Origin: Gaoshiqia sp050178015
GTDB taxonomy: Bacteria; Bacteroidota; Bacteroidia; Bacteroidales; Prolixibacteraceae
Direction: 5' to 3'
Assembly: GCA_050178015.1 (NCBI GenBank)
Contig: JBFXGM010000001.1
Location: forward strand, 179,206-243,205
DNA length: 64,000 nt
A model generated the notes under the pieces. The model was not told the DNA's origin. It saw only the letters and a list, made by a program, of their open reading frames with translations, and ran no database searches. A program made the position numbers and the translations under genes. Positions 42,884-52,800 of this stretch are shown in pieces; the first letter of the stretch is position 1; every line of letters begins with the position of its first letter.

Positions 42884-45721
42884 TTAGCTGCGGCGACAAA
42901 TCAGGTTATACGGACAAGTTTGGCATTTTCGCACCTCCGCTGTTTGATCATACACATTTGAGTAGCTGAACATTTCCAATAACAATTCATCCAGACTGGC
43001 AACAAATTCATCTGCAATACCCAAATAGTTTACCGGTTGGCCGTTTTGCATCACAGAAGGCGAAAAATCTTCATCAAAAAACTGGTCGATTTTATAAATG
43101 GTTGGCAAGATGGGAAGATTCCCCTTATTACGCCGGTAAATCTCGGCATAAACCAAGGTTTGGAAGATTTCTTTCGGACGTTTTGATTTTTCGCGATCGT
43201 AAAATTCCGAAAATTCTTTAAACTTCAATTCCAATGCCCGCCCGGTTTTGTAATCAATAATCCGGACACCGTCGCGGGTTTGATCTATCCGGTCCACGAT
43301 TCCGCCCAACTTTATTTTTCGTGGCACTCCCCCGATGGGCAGAACAAATTCAGCCTCGAAATCACCCTCCAGCTCCAACACCTTAAACGGGGTAAAAGCA
43401 CGGTCGTTTTCCAGCATCCGCTCCAGGTAAGTTTGCAGGTTTTCGGCGATCAAAATATTCTTCCCGGTAATTTTCACATCTTTCAAGGCTTTGTCCTTAT
43501 AATATTCGCGGGCAAAAGCCGAATGAATGGCCTTGCCGATTTTATTTTTGTTGACAGCTACCGCCTTTAAATCCTCTCCACTGACCTCTTTCCCTTTAAA
43601 TTCGGTGTAAATGAGCTCCGCGGCGTAATGGAACAAATTTCCAAACAGACGCGGATCAACATCTTCCAGCAGTTCATCCGCTTCCTTAATATTGGCCACA
43701 TGCCGGAAATAAAATTTCAGCTTACAATCCAGATAGGTATTCAATGCACTCGGGCTGAGGCGCTTTTCGGCGTACCGCTCCAGCAAGCGTTGCTGGTGGG
43801 CAGCAGTTCCCGGTATCGAAATCGGCTCCGAACCGGATGCTTTAAAATCAAAATCGAGGTGCCAAAATTCAGGTTTTAGGTCAGAATCATACATCATCTG
43901 AAAAAGATAACGGCTCATTTCCCCGGTGTTCAGCCCATCACTCGACGAATCGTACACCAACACCACCTCTTCTGCCCGGTGCAGCAACCGATAAAAATAA
44001 TAGGCATACATGGCATCCTGCTCTTCGTAGGCCGGCAGTCCAAAAGCCTTTCTCAGGTTGTATGGAATAAACGAATGGACCGCCGACGTTTTGGGCAACT
44101 TTCCCTCATTCACCGAAAACAGCACCAGTTTTTTAAAGTCGAGGTTCCGGGTTTCCAGCACGCCCATTACCTGCAAGCCCGATAGTGGCTCACCCTCGAA
44201 GGGAATGGCAATTCGCTGCAGGTGCTGCACCAGAATGCGGTAAAAAAGCGATAACGAAATTTTCTCCGGATGAAACTGCTCCAGCGTATCCACCAGCCGC
44301 TGAACCGCCAAATATACCTGGTACAGATATTCGGCCTCCAGATGAACAGTTGCCTCCCCGTTGGACTGAAAACGGGCAGCCAGTAACCGGACAAGCTTCA
44401 TAAAATAATCGGCGCACCCGCGCCATTCTTCCTGTCGGGTAAACGCCAAACGGAGCAATTCATCCTTTTTCAGATCAGACGTACGCACATATATTTTGTT
44501 TTGCTGATGAATCTCGCGCACCAGTTTTTTACCTTCCGGGCTGGCCAGCAGTTGATGGTTCAGCACCGCCAACACCGGACGGTAATAAAAGGCCTCATCG
44601 CCATCCAGCCTGCGGAAATTTTTCTGCAACTCGATCAACTGCGAAATCAAACTGTAAACAGGCGTATTTTGCAATGGGTAGCCCATCGTGATATTGATGC
44701 TATTGAACCTACAGCCGGCAGCCGACACCACCGGGATCAACAAATTCTCGTCGGCCAGCACCAAGGCGGCATCATCGAAATAGGTTTCGGCACCCGGATT
44801 GCCCAGAAATTGCTGTTGGTTGACCACCTGCGCCTGTGCCACCTGCCCGGGGACCGACACGACCTGAATCTTTTCAGCCGGCAAGTCATCTTCATCCAAT
44901 ACAAATCCGGCGGGCATGGGAAATTCAACCAGATTTTGGCGAATAAATAAACCAGCCTCATGGGTGGGATCCTGCACAAACGCTACATCGTAATCCCAAA
45001 AGAAATCGGCAATGCCAGCTGACTTAAACCGGCGGAACAAATTATTTTCAGCCGCATTCAATGCGTTAAAGCCAACAAAAACGTACCGGTCGGATGGCAT
45101 ATTGAGTTCCGGCTCACGCTGTAGTTTTTCAACCAAATCGCGGTACACCAGCCCACTGTACCCCACTTGTTCGGCCAGCAACTCGTTCCGAAAACGATGA
45201 TAAACCGTTGCCAGTTTGTTCCAAATCGTCAGAAACTTCTCCCTGTTGACCGTGGCACCAGTTTTCCCCAAATTTCCCCAAAACAACTCAATCGCCCTTT
45301 TTTGTTCAGGCGAGAGATAGTCGAAACGGCTTTCAATTTCTTTTAAATCCGAAATATTTTGGAACAGGTCATTGGCATCCAGCAAGTATTTATCCACATC
45401 GTTAAAATCATTCAGCAGAATTTCGCCCCAAAAGAAAAAATCGTCAAGTTCCTCCAGATGACCGGTTTCTTCCCGATAGATACGATGCAGACGCAAGATC
45501 AAACTGATCTGGTCTGATATTTGCATCCCCGACAGCTGTGCCACCAGGTCGTTGATCGTGATTACTTCGGGGCCAAGTACCGGACCGGCGGCCACATCGT
45601 TCAGATAAGCATTGAAAAACACGCCCGACCGGCGGCTTGGGAAAACAACAGACAACCGACTGATGCCGGCTCCGTGCTGCTGATCTAAAAAACGGGCAAC
45701 CTGTTTCAAAAATGGATCCAT
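42884..45721 (-). CDS. AddB-like PD-(D/E)XK nuclease/inactivated helicase
   Basis: 945 residues from ATG 45721 (MDPFLKQVARFLDQQ). The N-terminal half resembles the helicase-derived, ATPase-dead part of AddB (VVFPSRRSGVFFNAYL in place of a Walker A). The C-terminal ~250 residues form a RecB-type nuclease: LSPSALNTYLDCKLKFYFRHV, LGGIVDRIDQTRDGVRIIDYKTG (catalytic D...DYK) and the end CQTCPYNLICRRS. One early Cys plus three late Cys form the 4Fe-4S staple. It acts in double-strand break resection with an AddA helicase, which is not adjacent here. Confidence 0.88.
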   Translation of the reverse strand: MDPFLKQVARFLDQQHGAGISRLSVVFPSRRSGVFFNAYLNDVAAGPVLGPEVITINDLVAQLSGMQISDQISLILRLHRIYREETGHLEELDDFFFWGEILLNDFNDVDKYLLDANDLFQNISDLKEIESRFDYLSPEQKRAIELFWGNLGKTGATVNREKFLTIWNKLATVYHRFRNELLAEQVGYSGLVYRDLVEKLQREPELNMPSDRYVFVGFNALNAAENNLFRRFKSAGIADFFWDYDVAFVQDPTHEAGLFIRQNLVEFPMPAGFVLDEDDLPAEKIQVVSVPGQVAQAQVVNQQQFLGNPGAETYFDDAALVLADENLLIPVVSAAGCRFNSINITMGYPLQNTPVYSLISQLIELQKNFRRLDGDEAFYYRPVLAVLNHQLLASPEGKKLVREIHQQNKIYVRTSDLKKDELLRLAFTRQEEWRGCADYFMKLVRLLAARFQSNGEATVHLEAEYLYQVYLAVQRLVDTLEQFHPEKISLSLFYRILVQHLQRIAIPFEGEPLSGLQVMGVLETRNLDFKKLVLFSVNEGKLPKTSAVHSFIPYNLRKAFGLPAYEEQDAMYAYYFYRLLHRAEEVVLVYDSSSDGLNTGEMSRYLFQMMYDSDLKPEFWHLDFDFKASGSEPISIPGTAAHQQRLLERYAEKRLSPSALNTYLDCKLKFYFRHVANIKEADELLEDVDPRLFGNLFHYAAELIYTEFKGKEVSGEDLKAVAVNKNKIGKAIHSAFAREYYKDKALKDVKITGKNILIAENLQTYLERMLENDRAFTPFKVLELEGDFEAEFVLPIGGVPRKIKLGGIVDRIDQTRDGVRIIDYKTGRALELKFKEFSEFYDREKSKRPKEIFQTLVYAEIYRRNKGNLPILPTIYKIDQFFDEDFSPSVMQNGQPVNYLGIADEFVASLDELLLEMFSYSNVYDQTAEVRKCQTCPYNLICRRS

Positions 45722-45837
45722 GAATTCGATATTTTTGTTAAAGATAATAGATAAATTTAGCACAGGCGAACAGAAAAAATCACCAAAAGAATAAGCGTTT
45801 TAAAATGAATTATTTAACAATTAAAAATCAGAAACCA

Positions 45838-46545
45838 ATGAAAACAATTTATCTCCTTTTGTGCCTGCTGATTTTCAGCAGCGTTTCGATCGCGCAAAAT
45901 CAACTCAATCCGCTGGAATCGACCCCTTACATTGAAGTAACCGGCGAAGGCAAGCTGGAAGTGGTGCCCGACGAAATATACCTTCAGTTTACGCTGAAAG
46001 AGCGATACGACGGACGCAACAAAATTGAGCTGGACAACCTGGAAAAAAAGATGAAACAACTCATGCAAAAGAATAAGTTCAAGCTCGAAGATTTATCGCT
46101 GGCCGATGCTTCTGCCGATTTTATCTCCATCAAAAGAAAAAAGAAGGATGTCCTCGCCTCGAAAGAATTTGTCATGAAAGTGTCCACCACCAGCGAACTG
46201 ACCGACCTGTTGACTATTTTAGATGAAGTGGATGTGCAAAACGCCTTTGTAAGCCGGGTTGACCACAGCCGCATTGAGGAACTGAAGAAAGACGTAAAGA
46301 TGCAGGCGGTAAAGAATGCCAAAGAAAAAGCATCGTACCTGCTAAGTGCCATTGACGAAAAACCAGGGAAAGTACTTTTCATCCAGGAGCGCGAAACTTA
46401 CGAACCAGTTTTTACCCCCCGAACCAAAATGATGTCCACCGTCATGATGGCTGAAAGTGAGGATGCTGCGCAGCAGGAAGTTGAAATTTCATTCCAAAAA
46501 ATTAAGTTGAATTATAAAGTTTTTGCCAGATTTACGGTTGATTAA
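45838..46545 (+). CDS. SIMPL (DUF541) domain exported protein
   Basis: 235 residues from ATG 45838. Signal peptide MKTIYLLLCLLIFSSVSIAQ, then the SIMPL pattern TPYIEVTGEGKLEVVPDEIYLQFTLKERYDG near the N-terminus and a C-terminal KLNYKVFARFTVD strand. SIMPL/BP26-type proteins form periplasmic rings; the function is unclear. The SIMPL gene is 14 bases before the GH5 gene and divergent from the AddB-like gene. Confidence 0.87.
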   Translation: MKTIYLLLCLLIFSSVSIAQNQLNPLESTPYIEVTGEGKLEVVPDEIYLQFTLKERYDGRNKIELDNLEKKMKQLMQKNKFKLEDLSLADASADFISIKRKKKDVLASKEFVMKVSTTSELTDLLTILDEVDVQNAFVSRVDHSRIEELKKDVKMQAVKNAKEKASYLLSAIDEKPGKVLFIQERETYEPVFTPRTKMMSTVMMAESEDAAQQEVEISFQKIKLNYKVFARFTVD

Positions 46546-46559
46546 AACCCAACACACTC

Positions 46560-48278
46560 ATGAAATTCCTGCTTAACCTGGCATTAATTGCCATTGCTGT
46601 TTCTGCTTTTTCGCAAACACCGGCCTTTGAAAAGAACGCACAACTTGGCAGCGGCATCAACCTGGGCAACATGTTCGAAGCCCCATCCGAAACCGCCTGG
46701 GGTAATCCGTTCCGGGATGAATACATCGAACGTATTGCTGCTTTGGGATTCGACCACATCCGCGTCCCGATCCGCTGGGAAACTGCCGAACGAAGCCAGG
46801 CAACAGCACCCTACACCATCAAACCGGAATTTCTGGATCGCATCCGGCATGTAGTTGATTTGGCGCTGGAGCATAAATTACACGTTATCATCAACATGCA
46901 CCACCACGAAGCCCTTTTCGAAGATCCGGACGGGCAGCGCGAAAGGTTTCTGGCAATGTGGCAGCAAATTGCCCAACACTTTTCCGGCTATCCCGACAGC
47001 CTCTTGTTTGAGTTGCTGAATGAGCCCAATGGCAACCTCACTGCCGAAAAGTGGAACACGCTGCTGGCCGACGGCATCCGGACGATCCGCGAAACCGACC
47101 CCAACCGCTTTCTGGTGATTGGCATTGCCGAATGGGGAGGATTGGGCGGACTGTCGAAGCTGATCCTGCCCGATGACGGGCGGCTCATCCTCACCATCCA
47201 CTACTACAACCCGTTTTCGTTTACCCACCAGGGCGCGGACTGGGTCAGCAATTCCGACACATGGCTGGGTACCAGGTGGAACGATACCGAAAGCGAACGA
47301 ATGGCTGTTCAATCAGAATTCTCGGCAGCCATTCAATACCGCAGCGCCCACAACGTCCCCATCCATATTGGCGAGTTTGGCGCTTTCAGCAAAGCCGACC
47401 TCGCGTCGCGTTCCCGTTGGACAACCTACCTGGCGCGGTACTTCGAAAGCCAACAATTCAGCTGGGGCTACTGGGAATTCAGCGCCGGGTTTGGCATCTA
47501 CGATCCGGCAACCCAAACCTACACACAGGAATTGGTTGACGCCCTTTTGCACAATCCCATGCCCGAGCCTGCCGCGGTCAACCGAACAGAAATCATGAAA
47601 ACTGGTTTTGAAACGGATGGCGACCGTGAAGGCTGGATGCTGAACAACAGCAGCGGCGCTTTGTCCACCGGGAATGTCAGCGGGGGATTGTTTACCATCA
47701 ACATCGCCAATGGCGGGACACAGGGCTGGCACGTTCAGCTCGCCTACCCAAATCTTTTGTTTGAGGAAGGGAAAGATTACGAAATCCAACTACGGGCGAA
47801 AGCCTCGGCAAACAGGCCGGTTTCGGTGTATGCCGGGATGAATGCCGACCCGTGGAGCGCATACAGCGGCTATTCGGGCTATACGTTTGAGAGTGAGATG
47901 GCTTTATACACACTGAGTTTCCAAATGAAATACCCAACCGATGCACAAGCCCGGCTGGTTCTCGATCTGGGAAACTCGACCAGCACGGTTATTATTGATG
48001 AAATCAGCATCTATGAAGTCAGTCTGGCAACAGCTTCGCCCGAATTAAAAACAACCGCAAGCAACTTCTATCCCAACCCGACAAACGACATCATCTATTT
48101 TTCAACGACTGAAAAAAATAGTCCCGTATATGTTTATTCACTTACGGGACAACTTCTTTTGCAAAAAAACACGACCGGCAACCACCAACTCGACCTGAGC
48201 GCTTTGCCAGCCGGGCAATACATTCTGAAATGGCAAAACGGGCAATCGATCTGCAGCGGCAAATTACTAAAACTTTAG
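46560..48278 (+). CDS. Secreted GH5 glycoside hydrolase with CBM and T9SS sorting domain
   Basis: 572 residues. Signal peptide MKFLLNLALIAIAVSAFSQ. The GH5 catalytic barrel (~25-330) has GSGINLGNMFEAP, IRVPIRWE, MHHHEALF, the acid/base Glu in LFELLNEPNG (~158) and the nucleophile Glu in IHIGEFGAFS (~274). A carbohydrate-binding-like jelly roll is at ~343-480 (TGFETDGDREGWMLNNSSGALSTGNVSGG). The C-terminal type A sorting domain (~497-572: NFYPNPTNDIIYFS ... GQYILKWQNGQSICSGKLLKL) directs type IX secretion to the surface. It probably cleaves beta-1,4-glucan or mannan; the exact GH5 subfamily is not resolved. Confidence 0.93.
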   Translation: MKFLLNLALIAIAVSAFSQTPAFEKNAQLGSGINLGNMFEAPSETAWGNPFRDEYIERIAALGFDHIRVPIRWETAERSQATAPYTIKPEFLDRIRHVVDLALEHKLHVIINMHHHEALFEDPDGQRERFLAMWQQIAQHFSGYPDSLLFELLNEPNGNLTAEKWNTLLADGIRTIRETDPNRFLVIGIAEWGGLGGLSKLILPDDGRLILTIHYYNPFSFTHQGADWVSNSDTWLGTRWNDTESERMAVQSEFSAAIQYRSAHNVPIHIGEFGAFSKADLASRSRWTTYLARYFESQQFSWGYWEFSAGFGIYDPATQTYTQELVDALLHNPMPEPAAVNRTEIMKTGFETDGDREGWMLNNSSGALSTGNVSGGLFTINIANGGTQGWHVQLAYPNLLFEEGKDYEIQLRAKASANRPVSVYAGMNADPWSAYSGYSGYTFESEMALYTLSFQMKYPTDAQARLVLDLGNSTSTVIIDEISIYEVSLATASPELKTTASNFYPNPTNDIIYFSTTEKNSPVYVYSLTGQLLLQKNTTGNHQLDLSALPAGQYILKWQNGQSICSGKLLKL

Positions 48279-48281
48279 CAG

Positions 48282-48749
48282 CTATTTATTCCTCACGGCT
48301 GCCACTTCTTCAGCGGTAACCGGGTCCAGTTTATTCCCAAAGTTGGAACGGACATACGAAATAACGTTGGCCAGCTCCAAATCGGTGAGATGATCGTGGG
48401 GAGCCATCAAGCTGTTGTATTTTTCACCATCCACCTCTATTTCCCCGGTCATGCCGTGCAACACCAGTTCGATCAGCAGTGTTTTATCGGCAATGTATTT
48501 ATTGGGTGTTAGTGGCGGGAAAACCCCGGACACCCCTGCCCCGTTGGCCTGGTGGCAAACCTGGCAATATTGTTTATAAACTTTCTCGCCGGGATGAGGC
48601 AAGCTTTTCGCTGATACATCAATTTCAGCCCCGTGCTTTTTTGCTAACGCTGAAGTTTCAAGCGCTTTTGGCTTCTCCTGGTTTCCGGAGCCACAGCCAG
48701 TGATGATGATAGCAGTCGCTACAACCAGTAGAAAAAATAACTTAGTCAT
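48282..48749 (-). CDS. Mono-haem cytochrome c lipoprotein
   Basis: 155 residues. Lipoprotein signal ending TGC (MTKLFFLLVVATAIIITGC), then a class I cytochrome c domain with CQVCH (~62-66) and a distal Met in NSLMAPHDHLTDLELANVISYVRSNFG. It would carry electrons on the membrane surface in the periplasm. It is convergent with the GH5 gene, with only three bases between the stops, so probably unrelated to it. The redox partner is unknown. Confidence 0.88.
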   Translation of the reverse strand: MTKLFFLLVVATAIIITGCGSGNQEKPKALETSALAKKHGAEIDVSAKSLPHPGEKVYKQYCQVCHQANGAGVSGVFPPLTPNKYIADKTLLIELVLHGMTGEIEVDGEKYNSLMAPHDHLTDLELANVISYVRSNFGNKLDPVTAEEVAAVRNK

Positions 48750-48856
48750 ATGTTTTCCATCTTTTATTTTGAATGAAATAAACGCTGTTTAAAAACCATT
48801 CCGAAGCATACTTGCCAACAAAAACGCGGTCTGATGCCAAAGGTTTAGCGTATCTC

Positions 48857-49582
48857 TCACTTTTTCCCTTCCGCCAAATACGCGATGGCCTGCCGGATCA
48901 GTTTCCGGTAATTCTCATCCTGGTAGGCATGATGGTCGTGACCGGGTTGTAAATAAATGATCGTCGAAGATTCATAATGGTTTTCCCAGCCAATGATGGG
49001 TGAGCTTTCGGCATGCGTTGTTTTGAGCAAAGGAACAACAGTAGGCAACACACGAAAATTGCCGTACACCTCATCGAACATGATAAAATCGGCCAATCCC
49101 TTCGTTACAGGATGATTGTCCTGCACAATCTGCACCGGCACCGGGGTATCGTGCCGATACGTTGAAAATCCGTTTTCGAGGGCCATTGGATAGCGTTTTT
49201 CATCGAAATAACGCCCGCCAATGATGCGCTCAAACTCATCCCAGGGTTGATACGAAACCAACGCATGGTGCAAAAACAACATGGGTTTGCCCGCTTTCAG
49301 CAAACGTAAAAAGGCAGCCTGCTGTTCCTGACTGATTTCCTGATACATGTCGTAAAAAACAAGCACATCATAATCGTCAAGCTGTTCATTCTCCATCAAC
49401 CGGTTGGCTTCCGGCTGGATAGCTTCTTCCCAGTTTACACCCTCCAGAGCATCGAACAGGGCAAAAAATGGTTCACGCTCAAAACTGTGCCCGCCGGTAA
49501 CCACCAAAACTTTCGTGTTGTCCGAGATACCGATAACTGGCAACAACATCACAGCAAAAAAAGACAAGAATCTTTTCATCAT
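48857..49582 (-). CDS. ThuA-domain protein, exported
   Basis: 241 residues from ATG 49582 (MMKRFLSFFAVMLLPVIGIS, a signal peptide). The ThuA-like fold related to class I glutamine amidotransferases is seen in KVLVVTGGHSFEREPFFALFDAL, DDYDVLVFYDMYQEIS, GKPMLFLHHALVSYQPWDEFERIIGGRYFDE and GWENHYESSTIIYLQPGHDHHAYQDENYRKLIRQAIAYL. ThuA proteins act in trehalose and other sugar metabolism, or as oxidoreductase partners; no specific substrate is evident. It is monocistronic. The upstream gap 49583-49846 contains no further gene. Confidence 0.87.
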   Translation of the reverse strand: MMKRFLSFFAVMLLPVIGISDNTKVLVVTGGHSFEREPFFALFDALEGVNWEEAIQPEANRLMENEQLDDYDVLVFYDMYQEISQEQQAAFLRLLKAGKPMLFLHHALVSYQPWDEFERIIGGRYFDEKRYPMALENGFSTYRHDTPVPVQIVQDNHPVTKGLADFIMFDEVYGNFRVLPTVVPLLKTTHAESSPIIGWENHYESSTIIYLQPGHDHHAYQDENYRKLIRQAIAYLAEGKK

Positions 49583-49846
49583 CGCACAGGTTAGTTTCAT
49601 TTAAAAGAATATTCAATGCACGTTCGCTGACAAGATGAACAAACCGACAAATTACAAAGTTTATTTGTCATCCAAAAAGCACCCAACAAATTGTGCATCA
49701 AAACAAACAGGCAAGCAACCTGTTTTCTTTTTAAAAGCCGGGAACAGAAGTCCAAAATATTTCCGCTCGTTTTCTTTGACGAAGCAACTTTTTTCGCAAT
49801 TTTTAGCTCTTATTGAATAAAACAATTTTGTTCTTAACCGATCAGC

Positions 49847-52800
49847 ATGACTGCAAAGTACACATCCAAAAAACGGCTTCTTCTTCGCTGGGCAACCTGG
49901 ACGATGCTTGCCCTAATGGTTGGATGTGCCGCCTATATTTCTATCAAATCCGCCGAATTTGTTCAAAAAGGCATCAACAATTACCTGGCCGATGCAACCG
50001 GAAACGAATATCGGCTCACCTTTTCGGGCATTCAGGCCAACCTGTTTACCCAAAGCGTTTCCCTGGATTCGGTCCGGCTGGAATCGCTAAAAAAAGAAGG
50101 TACACACTACCGCTTTACGTCACTTTCACTTCGTGCCGGTGGCATTTCAATCAAGGCGTTGCTGCTGGACCACAAGTTGAAGGTTGACAAGCTCACCCTG
50201 GTTGAACCGGCACTTGAGGCTTACAGCGCCGAAGGACTAATCCAATCGGAAACCGACAAAAACGACCTGAAAAGAAAACTAGTGCCCTTTTTCGGAAACC
50301 GGCTCAAAAGCCTGTCCATAAATGAAATAAAACTGCACCGAGCAAAAGTAAGTCATTACAACCTGACCGAAAATGCCGTGTTGCCCGATTCGCTTTCCAA
50401 TTTTGACATTGGCATTGATCATTTTTTTATAGACCCCGTGATTCTGTCCAGGCAGGAAGAATTGTTCCAGGCAGATGAAATTTACTTCCGGATACGAAAC
50501 CTCAAACGCATGCTGGGCGACAGCCTGCACCGCCTTTCGGTAGATGAACTGACCTATTCGGTGAGAAAAAATAACATTACCGGAAGCAACATTCGCCTCG
50601 AACCGGTTGGCCCGTCCGAAGTGCCGGGCACCCGCTACTGGATTGAGGTGCCCGAAGTGAGGCTGAAATCCGGGAACCTGCGTTATGTTCTGGTTAACGA
50701 CACGATCCGGATCGACTCGCTGGTCCTCCGAAAAAGCAACATCCGTGTCCAACCTTCGGCAAACAAGGAGGGACTGAACCTGCGCAAAATCAAAGAATAC
50801 GACCTGTACCAGCTCATTCGCAACGACTTCACACAAGTCAATATCGGCCACCTTTCATTCGAAGGGCAAAAAATGCGGATTGAACCGCGCACGCAATCAG
50901 AAAATTCATTTCAGGAATTTCGACGGCTACAGGTGGAAGTTGATCAGTTCCGGCTGGATTCGACCTCAGGAAGGGAGCCCGCGAAAGTCCTGTATTCGGA
51001 TGTGGTCAGCCTCCATATTGAAACGTACCTGCTGCAACTGAAAGATGGGGTACACCGGTTTGAAGCGGAAAATATTTCAGCTTCGAGCCAGGACAGCCTG
51101 ATCCGGGCCGATAATCTGCGCCTGGCACCAATCACCAAAGAACATGAACTTCCGGCAAGCGTACAACTGCATTGCGACAGTATCCGCCTGCTTTCGGTTG
51201 ATCTGTCACGTTTGTTCCACCAGCGGGAAATGCCCTTACAGGAAATCGCTGCTTTCAAACCCGAACTCAAGCTGCAACAATGGCGCAACCCGACCGACAA
51301 AAACCGAAACAACAACAGCTTACTTTATCACTTTATCGGCGACTATATCAAAGGCGTGTATGCCAATGTGGTAGCTATCGAGGATGGGGGGTTTCAGGTT
51401 GACGACCTGCGCAACAAGGCCGACACGGGAACTATTACAGCCAATTTCGACTTCCGCCTCACCGATTTTTCACTCGATTCGGTGAGCGCCCGCAGAACTG
51501 ACAAACTTTTTTTTGCCACCAACCTGGATTTACGGTTCAGTAATTATCGGATGAAACTGGCCGACCAGCTCCACCAACTGAAAATAGAGGAAATTACCGT
51601 GTCAAGCCAGCAAAGGCAAGGCGCCATCAAAAACCTGCAACTTCTCCCGGATGACAATCAGGACACAGAAACCCTCATGAAACAGCTCAACCGGAGCGAG
51701 CGCTACCGGATCAACATCCCGCAATTGTATCTGCGCAATACGGACATCCATCATGCTTTTTTCAATAAAAGACTAAATATCAACATATTTTCCATTGTCC
51801 AGCCGGAAATATATTTCGAAGTGTTTGCCAATCCGCGCCGGGGCGAAAAAGAATTCAACCCGGAAGAGTTTTATGAATTACTCAACAACTACATCGCCCA
51901 TATCGAGATCAATAAAATAGACCTGTCGAACGGAAAAATCCGGTTGGTAAGCCACAGCAAAAAAGGTCGCACGATTGACCTGTCCAACAAGTTCAACCTG
52001 GAACTTGATCATTTTGTACTGAATGACGACGAACTGAAAAAAGACCGCCTGCTGTTTGCCGACCATTTCGACCTGAGCATCAAAGACCACCTGTTCAAGT
52101 TGTCGGACAACGTGCACTTTCTGCAAGCCAGCGAGATCAGCATTTCGTCGCGAACCTCCCAGGTATCGATCACCAAAGCGCTGCTATATCCCGATATTAC
52201 CAGCCCCGACTATCTGAAACTGCCGTGGCACATCCAGGTAAGCGCACCCGGGATCAGCCTGGAAAACGTAGATCTTCACCAAGCCTATTTCAACCAGGTA
52301 CTCGATGTGGGAAATATCCGGCTCAGCTCCCCGGTCGTCGAAATCTACCGGAACAGCAGCGGTACGGGAAAATTCAATTTCAGCGACATCAGTGTGCCGT
52401 TGCCCGAAGAATTGAAAGAGCTGAACGTGCAGAAAGTGGCCATGAACAAGGGACTGCTGAAAATTTACAACATGGATGGCTTTCAGAAGAACCAGACCGT
52501 GAGCGCCACGGTCGATTTTGAGGTTGAACAAGCTAACCTGAAAAGACCGGCGAACGATAAAACCGCCCGGTTTACTTCGTCCAACATCAAAACCCTGATC
52601 TCACGCCTGCACCTCACCCCCGAGAAAGTAGCTTACACGATGGATGTGGAAAGCATCAGTTATTCATCGGCAGACAAGCAACTTACCTTTGCAGGGTTGG
52701 ATATCCGTTCGAACCGGGAAAACGACCGGCTGGCACTGGCGGGCATCAGCATGCCCTTGCTGCGCTTCAACGGGCTTGACCCCACGGAGGCCTTTCAGCA

